Shown here: one piece after another, positions 25,232-34,343 of the stretch
Numbering within the stretch: position 1 is the stretch's first letter
Layout of the letters: each line of letters begins with the position of its first letter
The notes under the pieces: generated by a model
Told to the model about the DNA's origin: nothing
The model's input: the letters and a program-made list of their open reading frames with translations, nothing else
Database searches by the model: none
Program-made: the position numbers and the translations under genes
NCBI RefSeq assembly: GCF_002192695.1
Contig: NZ_MTLG01000053.1
Location: 248,001 to 312,000, forward strand
From: Achromobacter xylosoxidans
GTDB lineage: Bacteria; Pseudomonadota; Gammaproteobacteria; Burkholderiales; Burkholderiaceae_B
Reading direction: 5' to 3'
DNA length: 64,000 nt

Positions 25232-26212
25232 ATGCTGGCATCGATGCCTGCTTCCACCGGCCGGCGGCGTCTGTTGCAGGGCCTGGGCGTGGCGGCGCTG
25301 GCCGCCAGCCTGCCCGCCTGCGCGCCGGCCTGGTCGGTGCAAAGCACCTTCTGGCAGTTATGGCCCAGCCATCTGGAATTGAGTCCAGAGGCCTGGCGCG
25401 AGCGCATCGCCGCCATGCATGCGCTGGGATTCCGCGAGATCATCATCCAATGGGTAGGGGCTGGCGGCGGTCCCCAGCCGTGGCAATTGCCTGCGGCCAC
25501 GCTGGCGCTGATCTTCGACGAGGCCGAGCGCCTGGGCATGGGGCTGCAACTGGGCCTGCCCTACGACGAGCGCTGGTGGCGGCAGCTGGGCAATCCGGAT
25601 GAGGCGGCGCTGGCCGCATTCCTGCAGGACGCGCAGGCACAGGCGCTGGCCTATGCGCGGGCCTCGAGCGCAATCGGGCTGGCCGCGTTCCGCGGCTGGT
25701 ACATCCCCTACGAGATCGAGCAGCATAGCTGGGCCGCGCCCGGCCGCCAGGCGCGCCTGGCGCAATGGCTGCGCGAGCTGTCCGATCCGCTTGCGCAACA
25801 GAGTGGGCGCATGCCCGCCATCTCCACGTATCACAGCAAATTGCCGGGAACGCTGGGACTGGCCGACCTGTGGAGCGGATTGCTGGATGCCGCCAGCCTG
25901 AGGCCCATGCTGCAGGACGGGGTAGGCGTGTCCGGCATGGCGGCGTACGAGGCGCTGGAGCCCTTGCACCGCATGCTGCTGGCGCGTCGCGCGCCGTTCG
26001 ACCTGATCGTCGAACTGTTCGAGGAACTGCCGTCCGGACGCCAGGACGGCACTACCTTCAATGCCCGCTCCGCCGACGCGGCGCGCGTGCGCCGGCAATT
26101 GCGCATCGCGCGGCGCTACCGCGCGCAAAGCGTGGTTGCCTTTGCCGCGGATCCCTGGCTGATCGGGCCTACGCCCGAAGCCGAGCGCCTGCGCCAGGAA
26201 TGGCCGCTCTAG
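25232..26212 (+). CDS. DUF4434 lipoprotein, putative glycoside hydrolase
   Basis: A 326-residue exported protein. The N-terminus has a twin-arginine-like motif (TGRRRLLQG) and a lipobox (LPAC), suggesting a Tat-exported lipoprotein. The mature part matches DUF4434, a TIM-barrel family: STFWQLWPSHLELSPEAW, HALGFREIIIQWVGAGG, LGMGLQLGLPYDERWW, FRGWYIPYEIEQHSW. As I recall, E. coli ybcH, next to nfrBA, encodes a DUF4434 protein. Its position here, converging on an nfrA-type gene, therefore suggests it trims the polysaccharide that locus makes. The hydrolase role is inference. Confidence 0.75.
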   Translation: MLASMPASTGRRRLLQGLGVAALAASLPACAPAWSVQSTFWQLWPSHLELSPEAWRERIAAMHALGFREIIIQWVGAGGGPQPWQLPAATLALIFDEAERLGMGLQLGLPYDERWWRQLGNPDEAALAAFLQDAQAQALAYARASSAIGLAAFRGWYIPYEIEQHSWAAPGRQARLAQWLRELSDPLAQQSGRMPAISTYHSKLPGTLGLADLWSGLLDAASLRPMLQDGVGVSGMAAYEALEPLHRMLLARRAPFDLIVELFEELPSGRQDGTTFNARSADAARVRRQLRIARRYRAQSVVAFAADPWLIGPTPEAERLRQEWPL

Positions 26213-26242
26213 GCGGCCGGCAAGCAGTCTGGAGGGAAGGGG

Positions 26243-26593
26243 TCAGCGCGGTTGCGCCGCGGCCATGGCCTTGAGCTGCGCGCAGGTCTTTTCCTTGTCG
26301 GCCGCGCTCAGCGTGCCCAGTTGCACCTTGGCTTGGCTGTAGGACTTCGAGAAAGCGGCGTCGAAGTCCGCGGCGGACATGCCCTGGGCGCCGGTCGCGG
26401 TCTTCTGCTGTTGCTTCATCTGCTCGAGCTGCGCTGCCGAGTAGGCGCCGCAGTACTCGGCGGCGGCATGCATCTGGCCGCTCACGGCCGCCAGGTTGGG
26501 CATCTGGCCCGGCATGGTCTGCTGGGCAAGGGCGGCGCCGCTGGCCAGGGTCAGGGCGGCGGCCGTCAGGGCGATACGGGCTTGTTTGAACAT
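26243..26593 (-). CDS. Small exported protein of the exopolysaccharide locus
   Basis: About 116 residues: a signal peptide (FKQARIALTAAALTLASGAALA) then a helical, Gln- and Ala-rich mature part with two cysteines (AAAEYCGAYSAAQLEQ; DKEKTCAQLKAMAAAQ). I do not recognise a family. It lies 135 bp after nfrA on the same strand and could be a periplasmic accessory protein of that operon. The ATG at 26593 precedes the signal peptide directly; an in-frame upstream ATG would spoil the signal. Confidence 0.65.
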   Translation of the reverse strand: MFKQARIALTAAALTLASGAALAQQTMPGQMPNLAAVSGQMHAAAEYCGAYSAAQLEQMKQQQKTATGAQGMSAADFDAAFSKSYSQAKVQLGTLSAADKEKTCAQLKAMAAAQPR

Positions 26594-26728
26594 CGGCAAT
26601 TCAATCTCCAACGCGGTGAGGGATGAGGTTTGCACGCCTGGCGATCGCGCAGCCTGCGTGGCGCGGAGCACTATGCCCGATTCATTGTTATAGGCTTATG
26701 AACTGATGTAATGGTGTGTATCAGCGGC

Positions 26729-29086
26729 TCAGTATGACAGCGTCATGTTCATGAACCAGCCCTTGGCGCGGTCGCTCTCGCCGCCGCCCAAGCTGGTGCG
26801 GTACTGGACGCCGAAGTCCAGGTAGGAGCGCGGCGCGTTGTAGTGGTCTTCGCGGAACCAGTAGCGCACGTTGAAGCCGGGCCCCACGCCCAGCGACCAC
26901 GAGGTGCCATGGTCGGACAGGACCACCGACTGGCTGCCGTAGCCGGGCAGGTCGTTGAGCTTTGCCACGCTCTTCTGCCACAGCCAGTCCGCGCCCACCA
27001 CCGCATAGGGAAACAACACCAGCTTGTCGCTGATGCCGGTGGCGCGGAAGCTGCGGCCCACGCGCAGCTCGCCGGACAGGAAAGCCTGGTCGCGCTTGAG
27101 GCGGCCCGAGGAGCTGCCCAGGTCCTGCTGGCGCTGGCCCTTCGAGTCCACCGAGTAGGCGGTGTAGTTGGCGCTATTGTCGTCCCAGAGATAGCCGCCC
27201 TGCGCATAGCCTTCGATGGTGAGCCAGCTAGGCACGTCCACGCGCAGCTCGCGGCCCTGGTAATAGCCGTAGGTGAGATAGGTCATCCATCCGCCCGCGT
27301 TGCCGTTGAGCTTGTAGCGCGCGACCGCGCTCTGGTCCTGCAGGTTGGGATAGGCGCTGTGGAAGGCCTGCTGCGCCGCGCACTGCACCGCGCTGGATTC
27401 CGGATAGGCGTAGCCCTGGCGGGTGGCCGACCCCAGGAAGAAGCGCCGTTCTATGCCGAAGGTCACACCGGTGTCGGCCAGCAGGTAGCGCAGGCCCAGC
27501 GCGCCGATGGTACTGGGGATGCCCGCGGCCGAGCTGCTGTTGCGCAGGCGTTCGTCGGCCGAGCGGTTGTCCGGCGTGCTTTCTCCGGTGCAGGGATCCA
27601 CGTTCCTGCGCGACTCGTAGGTGCTGCCGCCGTCGTACAGCGTGTTCGAGCTGCGCGCATAGGCTTCGAGCATGCCCCAGCGGTTGTTCAGCTGCGGCGG
27701 GCGCCAGAAGATTTCCGCAGTGCTGAATACCACGTCGCCTGGCGTGTTGATGGCGGCGCCGCCCATGCTGGAGTTGGCCGGCCGCGCACCGCGATAGGAC
27801 GCGGAAAACGAGCCGCCCCATTCGCGCGACAGGGCGGCGACGCCGCTGCGCGTGTTGTAGCGTTCCAGCGGCGTGAGGCCCAGCTGGCCGGCATCGTCCA
27901 TGTCGATGGCTTGCTTGAGCGAGTCGGTGGCGGCGCGGTTGTCGCCCATTGCGGATTGCGCATAGGCCTGGTCCAGGATCAGGCGCGGCGGCGCCTGGCC
28001 GGTGGCGCGCGCGGCCGCGAAGTCGGACGCCGCGCCCGCGGGCTGGCCCAGGCGCTGGCGCGCGTAGCCGCGCTGCGCGAGCAATTGGGCCGAGTCCGGC
28101 TGGCGGGCGATGGCGTCGCTGAGCCGGGTTTCCGCCTCGGCGGCTTGCGCCTTGTCGCCCGCCGCCAGCGCGGTCGTCAGCAGCTGGGCATAGCTCTCGT
28201 TGTCCGGGGCTTGCGCCACGGCCTGGCGCGCCAGGGCGATGGCTTCCTGGTAGTCGCCCTGGTCGTAGGCGGCGTAGGCGCCCGTGGCGGCCACGCTGCC
28301 CGGAGCCGGCGCGGCGGGCGCCTGGCTGGCGGCGATCTGCTTCTGAAAGGCCTGTTGCCGGGCCTGCAGCGCTGCCTTGTTGGGCGCGCCCAGCGCCAGC
28401 GCCGTGTCGACCGCCTGGCTGGCGGCTTCGTAGCGCTGCTGCGCGCCCAGCGATTCCACCCACAGCAAGGCCCATTCGCCTTGCCTGGGCGCGGCGCGGA
28501 AGGCGCGCTCGGCGCCTGCGGCGGCCGCGGCGTAGTCCTGCCGCGCGTAGTCCGCGTAGGCGCGCGCCGCCACGGGATAGGCCCGCTGGTACGGTGTTTG
28601 CGGCGCGGGCTTGCGGACCGGCGCGGACGTTTGTGCGGGCGCTTGCTTGGAAGCTGGTGCGGGAGCTTGTCCGGACGCTTGCGCAGGCGTTTGCGCCGCG
28701 GGCGGCGCAGGCGTGGCGGCCACGGCCGGCGGGCGTTGCAGGTTGGCGCGGGCCTGGCGCAGTTCGGGCGAGCCCAGGCCGGCCGCGATGGCGGCGTCGG
28801 CGGCGCGCGCGGCCTCTTGGCGCTTGCCTTGCTTTTCCAGGGCATAGACCAGCAGCAGCCGCAGGCGGGCCACGTCGGGCCGCAGGCGGATGGCGTTCTC
28901 CGCCATGATCTGGGCGGTTTCGTAGTGGCCGGCGTCGTACTGCTTATAGGCTTGGTCGGCCAGTTGGTAAGCGTCGCCCTCCAATGGCCGTTCGGTTGCG
29001 GCCGCGGCTTGGGCGGCGGCTTCGGGAGCCGCTGCCACGCACAGCAGCAGGGCGCTGAAAGCCAGCGAACGCGAAATGACGGTCAT
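26729..29086 (-). CDS. nfrA: NfrA-like outer-membrane protein with TPR domain
   Basis: A 785-residue protein with a signal peptide (SLAFSALLLCVAAAPEAAA) and TPR repeats (YQLADQAYKQYDAGHYETAQ; YARQDYAAAAAGAERAFRAA; YAAYDQGDYQEAIALARQAV). A Pro/Ala/Gln-rich linker lies near residues 115-160. The C-terminal half is like the bacteriophage N4 adsorption protein A C-terminal domain and ends in an aromatic tail (GWFMNMTLSY). This is predicted to be the outer-membrane secretin of an NfrB-made polysaccharide, analogous to BcsC or PgaA. Its start overlaps the nfrB stop by 4 nt. Confidence 0.88.
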   Translation of the reverse strand: MTVISRSLAFSALLLCVAAAPEAAAQAAAATERPLEGDAYQLADQAYKQYDAGHYETAQIMAENAIRLRPDVARLRLLLVYALEKQGKRQEAARAADAAIAAGLGSPELRQARANLQRPPAVAATPAPPAAQTPAQASGQAPAPASKQAPAQTSAPVRKPAPQTPYQRAYPVAARAYADYARQDYAAAAAGAERAFRAAPRQGEWALLWVESLGAQQRYEAASQAVDTALALGAPNKAALQARQQAFQKQIAASQAPAAPAPGSVAATGAYAAYDQGDYQEAIALARQAVAQAPDNESYAQLLTTALAAGDKAQAAEAETRLSDAIARQPDSAQLLAQRGYARQRLGQPAGAASDFAAARATGQAPPRLILDQAYAQSAMGDNRAATDSLKQAIDMDDAGQLGLTPLERYNTRSGVAALSREWGGSFSASYRGARPANSSMGGAAINTPGDVVFSTAEIFWRPPQLNNRWGMLEAYARSSNTLYDGGSTYESRRNVDPCTGESTPDNRSADERLRNSSSAAGIPSTIGALGLRYLLADTGVTFGIERRFFLGSATRQGYAYPESSAVQCAAQQAFHSAYPNLQDQSAVARYKLNGNAGGWMTYLTYGYYQGRELRVDVPSWLTIEGYAQGGYLWDDNSANYTAYSVDSKGQRQQDLGSSSGRLKRDQAFLSGELRVGRSFRATGISDKLVLFPYAVVGADWLWQKSVAKLNDLPGYGSQSVVLSDHGTSWSLGVGPGFNVRYWFREDHYNAPRSYLDFGVQYRTSLGGGESDRAKGWFMNMTLSY

Positions 29087-30786
29087 GGAGGAGAAGGCCT
29101 GTGCGATAGCGGGTCCGCGGGATGTTCGGTCTGTGTCGGAGCGCCCTGCTGGAATGAAAGCGCTTCGTGCAGCGTCTTTTCATCGAGCCAGCCCCGTTCC
29201 ATCAGGATTTCGCCCAGCGGCCGCTTCTCGCGCGCCTGGATCTCCAGCGCCTGCTCCAGCATCTGGTGGTCGATGGCCTGCCAGGACAGCAGCAGGTCGC
29301 CCAGGCGCTGACGCTGCTGCGCCAACTGGTCGGTGGAGGGGAAGTCATGCATGGTCTTGTCCCAGGCCAGCCGCTTGCCCGTGATCAGGTGGCCGATGAA
29401 CAGGCGCCAGGCCCGCGCCGCCGCCATGGCGTTGATGAAGTTGCCGACGATCATGCGCGGCATGGACAGCAGGGCATGCTCCCAGCCGTACATGCGGCCG
29501 ACGAAGTACGCGCGCTGCACCACGCGCAGCAGAAGCGCTCCCGCGTTCAGCCACATCAGCGTCACCAGCCAGCCGCCGGGACGGAAGTAGGAGGGGTAGT
29601 AGACCTGCCACCAGCCGAAGCGATCAGCCAGGAAGAAGAGGAAAAAGTTGGCCAGCAGCAGATAGGCCAGTATCGCGATGAACGAGGTGAACAGGCCCTT
29701 GCGGTCGCGGAACAGCAGATACTTGGTGGCCAGCGATCCCGTCCACCCCACCTGCTGCCAGCCTTGCAGGCCGATGCCCAGCGTCCAGCGCGCCTTCTGC
29801 CGGTAGGCGGTGCGGAAGGTGTTGGGGAAGTATTCGCGCACGCCCAGCGGCATCCTGATGACGGAGATCTTCTCCGGTCCCAGGCCGAACCAGGAGTGGC
29901 GCCGCGTCACGTACTCGACCTCGAACTTGCCGAAGATCTGGCGCATGCCGCGCTGGGCCAGGCGCGCGCCGATGTCGTAGTCCTCGGTCAGCGTATCGGT
30001 ATTGAAGGGCTGGTTGTTGGTCTCTGCCGCCAGCACCTCCAGCGCGTGGCGCGAGAAGCAGGTGCCGACGCCGGCGGACGGCACCATCTTGGACAGGCTT
30101 TCGCGCACCACCAGGTCCTTGGTGTGCCATTCGGCGAACTCGTCCATGTAGGTGCCGGCGACCAGCTCGTGCCACTCGCGTTCCAGCGAGGTCACCGGCA
30201 GCTGGATGAAGTCGATGCGCGGCAGCAGGTAGTTGTAGTACTTGAGTTCTAGCGGGTGCAGCACGTCTTCGCTGTCGTGCAGGATCACGCCCGCGAACGG
30301 CTCGGGCTGCAGGGCGTTCTGCGCGAAGATGGCCTGCACGATCCAGTTCAGGCAGTCGGCCTTGCAGGTCGGGCCGTCGTGCGGCACTTCCACCCGTATC
30401 AGCTGGCGGTAGCGGCGCCGCATGCGCTCCACTTCCTTGATGGTGCGCTCGTCGTTCTGGTAGGTGCCAGCGAAGATCGTGTAGTTCTTGTACTCCAGCG
30501 TGGACACCATGTTTTCCAGCATGGGCGCGATCACGTCATATTCCAGCCAGGCCGGCACCATGATCGCCAGCGGCTGTTCCCGCTTGGCGCGCAACTGTTC
30601 CGCGCTCAGCGGCGCATACTGGCGCTTGACCGTCAGCCCGCGGCGCAGCTCGCGCAGCCAGAACCAGCCGTCGATGAACAGGTCGTCCAGGCTGGACATC
30701 AGGATGATGACGCCGACCACCGCCGTCACGATCTCCAGGCCGCGGTAGTAGTCGGCGATGAGGTAGGGCCAGTAAAGCGAGGACAT
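29083..30786 (-). CDS. nfrB: NfrB-type glycosyltransferase with C-terminal MshEN c-di-GMP domain
   Basis: An inner-membrane processive family-2 glycosyltransferase of 567 residues. Hallmarks are HDSED (Asp171 and Asp174), TEDYD with Asp269, and the QKARW motif (330-334). N-terminal and C-terminal membrane helices are present (FIAILAYLLLANFFLFF). The last 60 residues form an MshEN domain: RLGDLLLSWQAIDHQMLEQA, then PLGEILMERGWLDEKTLHEA. In E. coli NfrB this domain binds c-di-GMP and switches on synthesis of an N-acetylmannosamine polymer. The first half of the domain lacks its usual Gly (SWQ instead of xxG). Confidence 0.88.
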   Translation of the reverse strand: MSSLYWPYLIADYYRGLEIVTAVVGVIILMSSLDDLFIDGWFWLRELRRGLTVKRQYAPLSAEQLRAKREQPLAIMVPAWLEYDVIAPMLENMVSTLEYKNYTIFAGTYQNDERTIKEVERMRRRYRQLIRVEVPHDGPTCKADCLNWIVQAIFAQNALQPEPFAGVILHDSEDVLHPLELKYYNYLLPRIDFIQLPVTSLEREWHELVAGTYMDEFAEWHTKDLVVRESLSKMVPSAGVGTCFSRHALEVLAAETNNQPFNTDTLTEDYDIGARLAQRGMRQIFGKFEVEYVTRRHSWFGLGPEKISVIRMPLGVREYFPNTFRTAYRQKARWTLGIGLQGWQQVGWTGSLATKYLLFRDRKGLFTSFIAILAYLLLANFFLFFLADRFGWWQVYYPSYFRPGGWLVTLMWLNAGALLLRVVQRAYFVGRMYGWEHALLSMPRMIVGNFINAMAAARAWRLFIGHLITGKRLAWDKTMHDFPSTDQLAQQRQRLGDLLLSWQAIDHQMLEQALEIQAREKRPLGEILMERGWLDEKTLHEALSFQQGAPTQTEHPADPLSHRPSPP

Positions 30787-30798
30787 GGCGCCTCCGGG

Positions 30799-33012
30799 TT
30801 ACTTGCTTTCCTTGTTCTTCCTGCGCGTGACGCGCAGTGCGGCGATCAGGATCAGGAGCAGGACCAGCAGACCGACGCTCAGCGCCGGCACGCTCCACGA
30901 CAGGTAGTTGCGCCATTCGAAGAAGGCGCTTGCGCCCGCGCCCGGCGGCTGGCCGGCCGCGGGATTGGCGCTGTCGATCCAGGCCAGCGGCCCTGCCGCG
31001 CCGATGATGGCGATATTGCCGCGGTTCAGCACGAAGGGCGCCTGCGGCATCACCGGACGCTGGCCCAGCGTGTGCCACAGCAGGCCGTCCTGGCCGCCCG
31101 CGCGCACGACTTCGGCCGTGCTCAGCTGGTCCAGGCCGGAAATGTCCAGCCAGGGCGCGTTCTTGCCGTCCACCGTCAACTGCTTGCGGTCCGTGACCTT
31201 GACCATGGGCTTGGCGCCGTCCACGGCCACTTCCATCGCCACGAACGGGCCGCTGGGCTTGGCCGCCTGGCCCGCCGGCGTGAGCGACAGCGTCGCGCGC
31301 GTGGCCGACAGGCCGCTGGCCGTGGCGATGCCGATCACACGCTGCAGGTTGGCCGGCGCATCGGCCAGATAGGTGTCGGGGATGAGCAGTTGGGGACTGC
31401 CGGCCAGCAGCGGCAACAGTCCCACGAAGGTGCCGTCGGGCTGCGCGCGGCCCGGTCTTACATAGCTGGTGGGCAAGACGTTGACGGGATAGCCTTGCGG
31501 GATTTCGTTGCAGTCCACCGATACCGGCTGGCGCTGGAAGGTGACGCGCACGGCGTTGCTGAGGCCCAGGGCATAGCCGGGCACGCGCGCCGTCAGGCGT
31601 TCGGGATGGCCGTCGGCGTCCATCTGTTTGGCGGCCAGCAGGATGCCGTTCCAGAACACCGAGGCGACCGGGCGGGTCGCCGAGGCGCCCGGCGCGGCAG
31701 CCAGGTCCATGACCAGTTCGTCGGGCATGCTGCCGTCCGCCGAGACCGCGGCCAGCGGGAACGTGGCGTTCCAGTCGCCGCGCGCGACCACGTCGAAGCT
31801 GGCGGATGAGCCGCCCAGCGCCGTCAGGCGCATGCCGTCCTCGCTGGAGGCCTGCGGCGGCTCGGCTGCCTTGACCTGCGCCTGGCGCGTGACCAGGATG
31901 CGGCGCCAGGCCGTGTCGAAGGCGCCAGCGCCTTGCGCGCCGGCGTCGGCGGACACCGCGATCACCGCCTGTCGGCCCAGCGGCGCCAGGCGGATTTCCT
32001 TGGTCTGCAGGTCCTGGCCGGCCAAGGGCATGCGCCGCTGGCGCCAGGCCTTGAAGGCCTCGGCGGCGTCGGCGTCCTGCGCCAATTGGGCCTGCAAGGC
32101 ATCTAACGCCTCGTTGTAGCGGGCGCGCAGCGCGGCGTCGGCGATCACCACGTCGCCGCTCACGGCGGGGGCGCCCATGATCAACAGCGCGCCGATCTCG
32201 GCGGGGCTGGCCAGCTTGTGCTTGTCATTCCCCGCCAGGGCTGCGAACGCCGGCACCTGCCCCAGTCCGTTCGGGGCCTGCAGGCCGCGCGTGTCGACCT
32301 CGTCGCCCACCGCCGGGAAGGCGCGGACCGCGACCTGCTTGCCGCTGCGCGCCATTGCCACGCCCATGCGCCAGGCGCTGTCGAAGGCCTGCTGGTCGAG
32401 CTTGGCGCCCGCCACCATCAGCACGGGCTTGCCGGGCAGGGTGCTCCAGGCTTCGTCCAGGCTGCCGATGGCCGAGGCGTCGTAGCGGTAGCTCAGGCGT
32501 GTGCGCGGCGACACCATCAAGGCGTTGGCGGTGGCGCGGTTGCTTTCGCACCGGCGCAGCGCGATCTCCGATTGCCAGTCCACCGCCAGCCGCACGAAGC
32601 CGGTGTCGCGCACGCGCTGTTCCACGTTCAGCTTGCGCGTGGCCGAGCCTTCGCCGTCGGCAATGCGCTGCGCGGTCTGCGGCACGCCGTCCACCCACAG
32701 CACCATGCTGGCGCGCCCCGGCTCGCCCTTGATGTAGCGGGCGTCGAAGTCCAGCGTGGCGTCGGCTATCGGCACGCCGCGGGGCACCGGCAGATAGAAC
32801 TCCTGGCGCGCGTCGCTATTGCTAAGCACCACCGGTTCGCGGATGCCCAGGTCTTCCAGGCTGGTGTCGCGCGTCACCCAGTCGTCGCCCAGCAAGCGCC
32901 GCAAGGCGTCGCCCGCGGGACTGGCCATCGCTCCCAAGGGGAGCAGCAACCCGGCGGCGATCAGCGCGCGGCAGAGGGTGCGGGCGGCGGGGGAATGCGG
33001 GGCGTGGGGCAT
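30799..33012 (-). CDS. BcsB-like cellulose synthase regulatory subunit homolog
   Basis: About 737 residues with a signal peptide (LCRALIAAGLLLPLGAMA) and repeated BcsB-type carbohydrate-binding and ferredoxin-like domains (DTSLEDLGIREPVVLSNSD; VPRGVPIADATLDFDARYI; GRASMVLWVDGVPQ). A single C-terminal membrane anchor follows (VPALSVGLLVLLLILIAAL) with a basic tail. In cellulose synthesis BcsB guides the glucan across the periplasm and activates BcsA. Here no BcsA is present; the partner is probably the NfrB-type synthase 12 bp downstream. The ATG at 33012 has GGAG upstream; an earlier in-frame ATG at 33036 lacks one. Confidence 0.8.
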   Translation of the reverse strand: MPHAPHSPAARTLCRALIAAGLLLPLGAMASPAGDALRRLLGDDWVTRDTSLEDLGIREPVVLSNSDARQEFYLPVPRGVPIADATLDFDARYIKGEPGRASMVLWVDGVPQTAQRIADGEGSATRKLNVEQRVRDTGFVRLAVDWQSEIALRRCESNRATANALMVSPRTRLSYRYDASAIGSLDEAWSTLPGKPVLMVAGAKLDQQAFDSAWRMGVAMARSGKQVAVRAFPAVGDEVDTRGLQAPNGLGQVPAFAALAGNDKHKLASPAEIGALLIMGAPAVSGDVVIADAALRARYNEALDALQAQLAQDADAAEAFKAWRQRRMPLAGQDLQTKEIRLAPLGRQAVIAVSADAGAQGAGAFDTAWRRILVTRQAQVKAAEPPQASSEDGMRLTALGGSSASFDVVARGDWNATFPLAAVSADGSMPDELVMDLAAAPGASATRPVASVFWNGILLAAKQMDADGHPERLTARVPGYALGLSNAVRVTFQRQPVSVDCNEIPQGYPVNVLPTSYVRPGRAQPDGTFVGLLPLLAGSPQLLIPDTYLADAPANLQRVIGIATASGLSATRATLSLTPAGQAAKPSGPFVAMEVAVDGAKPMVKVTDRKQLTVDGKNAPWLDISGLDQLSTAEVVRAGGQDGLLWHTLGQRPVMPQAPFVLNRGNIAIIGAAGPLAWIDSANPAAGQPPGAGASAFFEWRNYLSWSVPALSVGLLVLLLILIAALRVTRRKNKESK

Positions 33013-33043
33013 GAGGGCTCCGGTGGTGAGGGGCATGGGGCGG

Positions 33044-34197
33044 CTAGCGGGCCGCGGCCGGTGCTTGAGGCGCAAACTCGGATACGGCGCGGCCGCAAAG
33101 CGCGTCGACGATGCGCTGGCTGGCGAGGCCGTCGCCATAGGGATTGATGCGGCGCGAGAACGAGGCGTGCAGTTCCGGGTTGTCGAGCAGGCGGTTCACT
33201 TCGGCCAGGATGCGCTGCGTGTCGGTGCCGACCAGCGTCACGGTGCCGGCCTGCACGGCTTCCGGGCGCTCGGTGACGTCGCGCATCACCAGCACCGGCT
33301 TGCCCAGGTAGGGCGCTTCCTCCTGCACGCCGCCCGAGTCGGTCAGGATCAGGTAGGCGCGCTGCATGAACCAGACGAAGTCCAGGTAATCCAGCGGGGC
33401 GATCAGATGCACGCGCGACAGGCCGTCCAGCTGCGCCATCACCACGTTGCGCACCTGCGGATTCAGGTGCACGGGGTAGAGATCTGCAGGTCCTCGCGCC
33501 GCGCCAGTTCGGCCAGGGCGGCGCAGATGTGCCGGAAGCCCTCGCCGAAGCTCTCGCGCCGGTGCCCGGTGACCAGCAGCAGGCGGCGCTGCGGATCCAG
33601 CCAGCCATAGCGAGCCGACAGCTGCTGCGCGAGCGTGCCATCGGGCGCGAGCTTGGCGCAGGTCATGGCGAGCGCGTCGATCACGGTATTGCCCGTGATC
33701 GTGATACGCCCCGAGAGGTCTTCGCGCAGCAGGTTGGCGCGCGATTGCGCCGTGGGCGCGAACAGCCAGTCGCCTATCGCGTCGACCACGCGGCGGTTCA
33801 TTTCCTCGGGGAAGGGCTTGCTCAGGTCGCCGGTGCGCAGGCCCGCTTCGACGTGGCCGATGCGCGCGCGGCGATGAAAAGAGGCCAGTGCGCAGGCCGA
33901 TGCGGTGCTGGTGTCGCCATGGACCAGCACGCAATCCGGTTGCTCAGCTTCCAGCACGCTGTCGACCCGGCTGATCAGCCGCGCATAGAGGCCGTTGAGC
34001 GTCTGGTTGGGCACCATGATGTCCAGGTCGTGCTGCGCCCGCAGATCGAACAGGGCCATCACCTGATCCAGCATCTCGCGATGCTGGCCCGTCACGCAGA
34101 CGACGCTCTGGATCCGGGGTTCGCCTTGCAGCGCGGACACCAGGGGCGCCATCTTGATCGCTTCGGGACGCGTCCCGAATATGGAAAGGACTTTCAT
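33044..34197 (-). pseudogene. wecB: UDP-N-acetylglucosamine 2-epimerase WecB, frameshifted
   Basis: WecB converts UDP-GlcNAc to UDP-ManNAc, the expected substrate of an NfrB-type synthase. Two overlapping reading frames together give a full-length protein of about 384 residues. The N-terminal part (34197 to about 33480) starts MKVLSIFGTRPEAIKMAPL and includes HVEAGLRTGDLSKPFPEEMN. The C-terminal part (about 33480 to 33044) has YPVHLNPQVRN, LTDSGGVQEEAPYLGKPVL and RDVTERPEA. The junction reads ATC-TC-TAC where the family has Ile-Val-Tyr, so one base is missing near 33479-33481. This may be a real mutation or a sequencing error. Confidence 0.88.
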
Positions 34198-34343
34198 CGC
34201 AAGAGCGGGCCCCCTACGCCGGTGGCATTTTCTTGCGTAGATTATGGATTGAAAGTAATCGTAATATGTGACGGTTTATTTCAAGAAAAGGGGGTTGTCG
34301 GAAAATTTAGGGACAATCTGTTGCTTTCGCGCGATACCCCTGA

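Noticed and set aside
28600-28730. Repetitive Ala/Pro/Gln-rich segment in nfrA, considered as a possible DNA repeat or slippage locus
   Set aside because: The repeats are imperfect at the DNA level and encode a normal low-complexity linker between TPR blocks.
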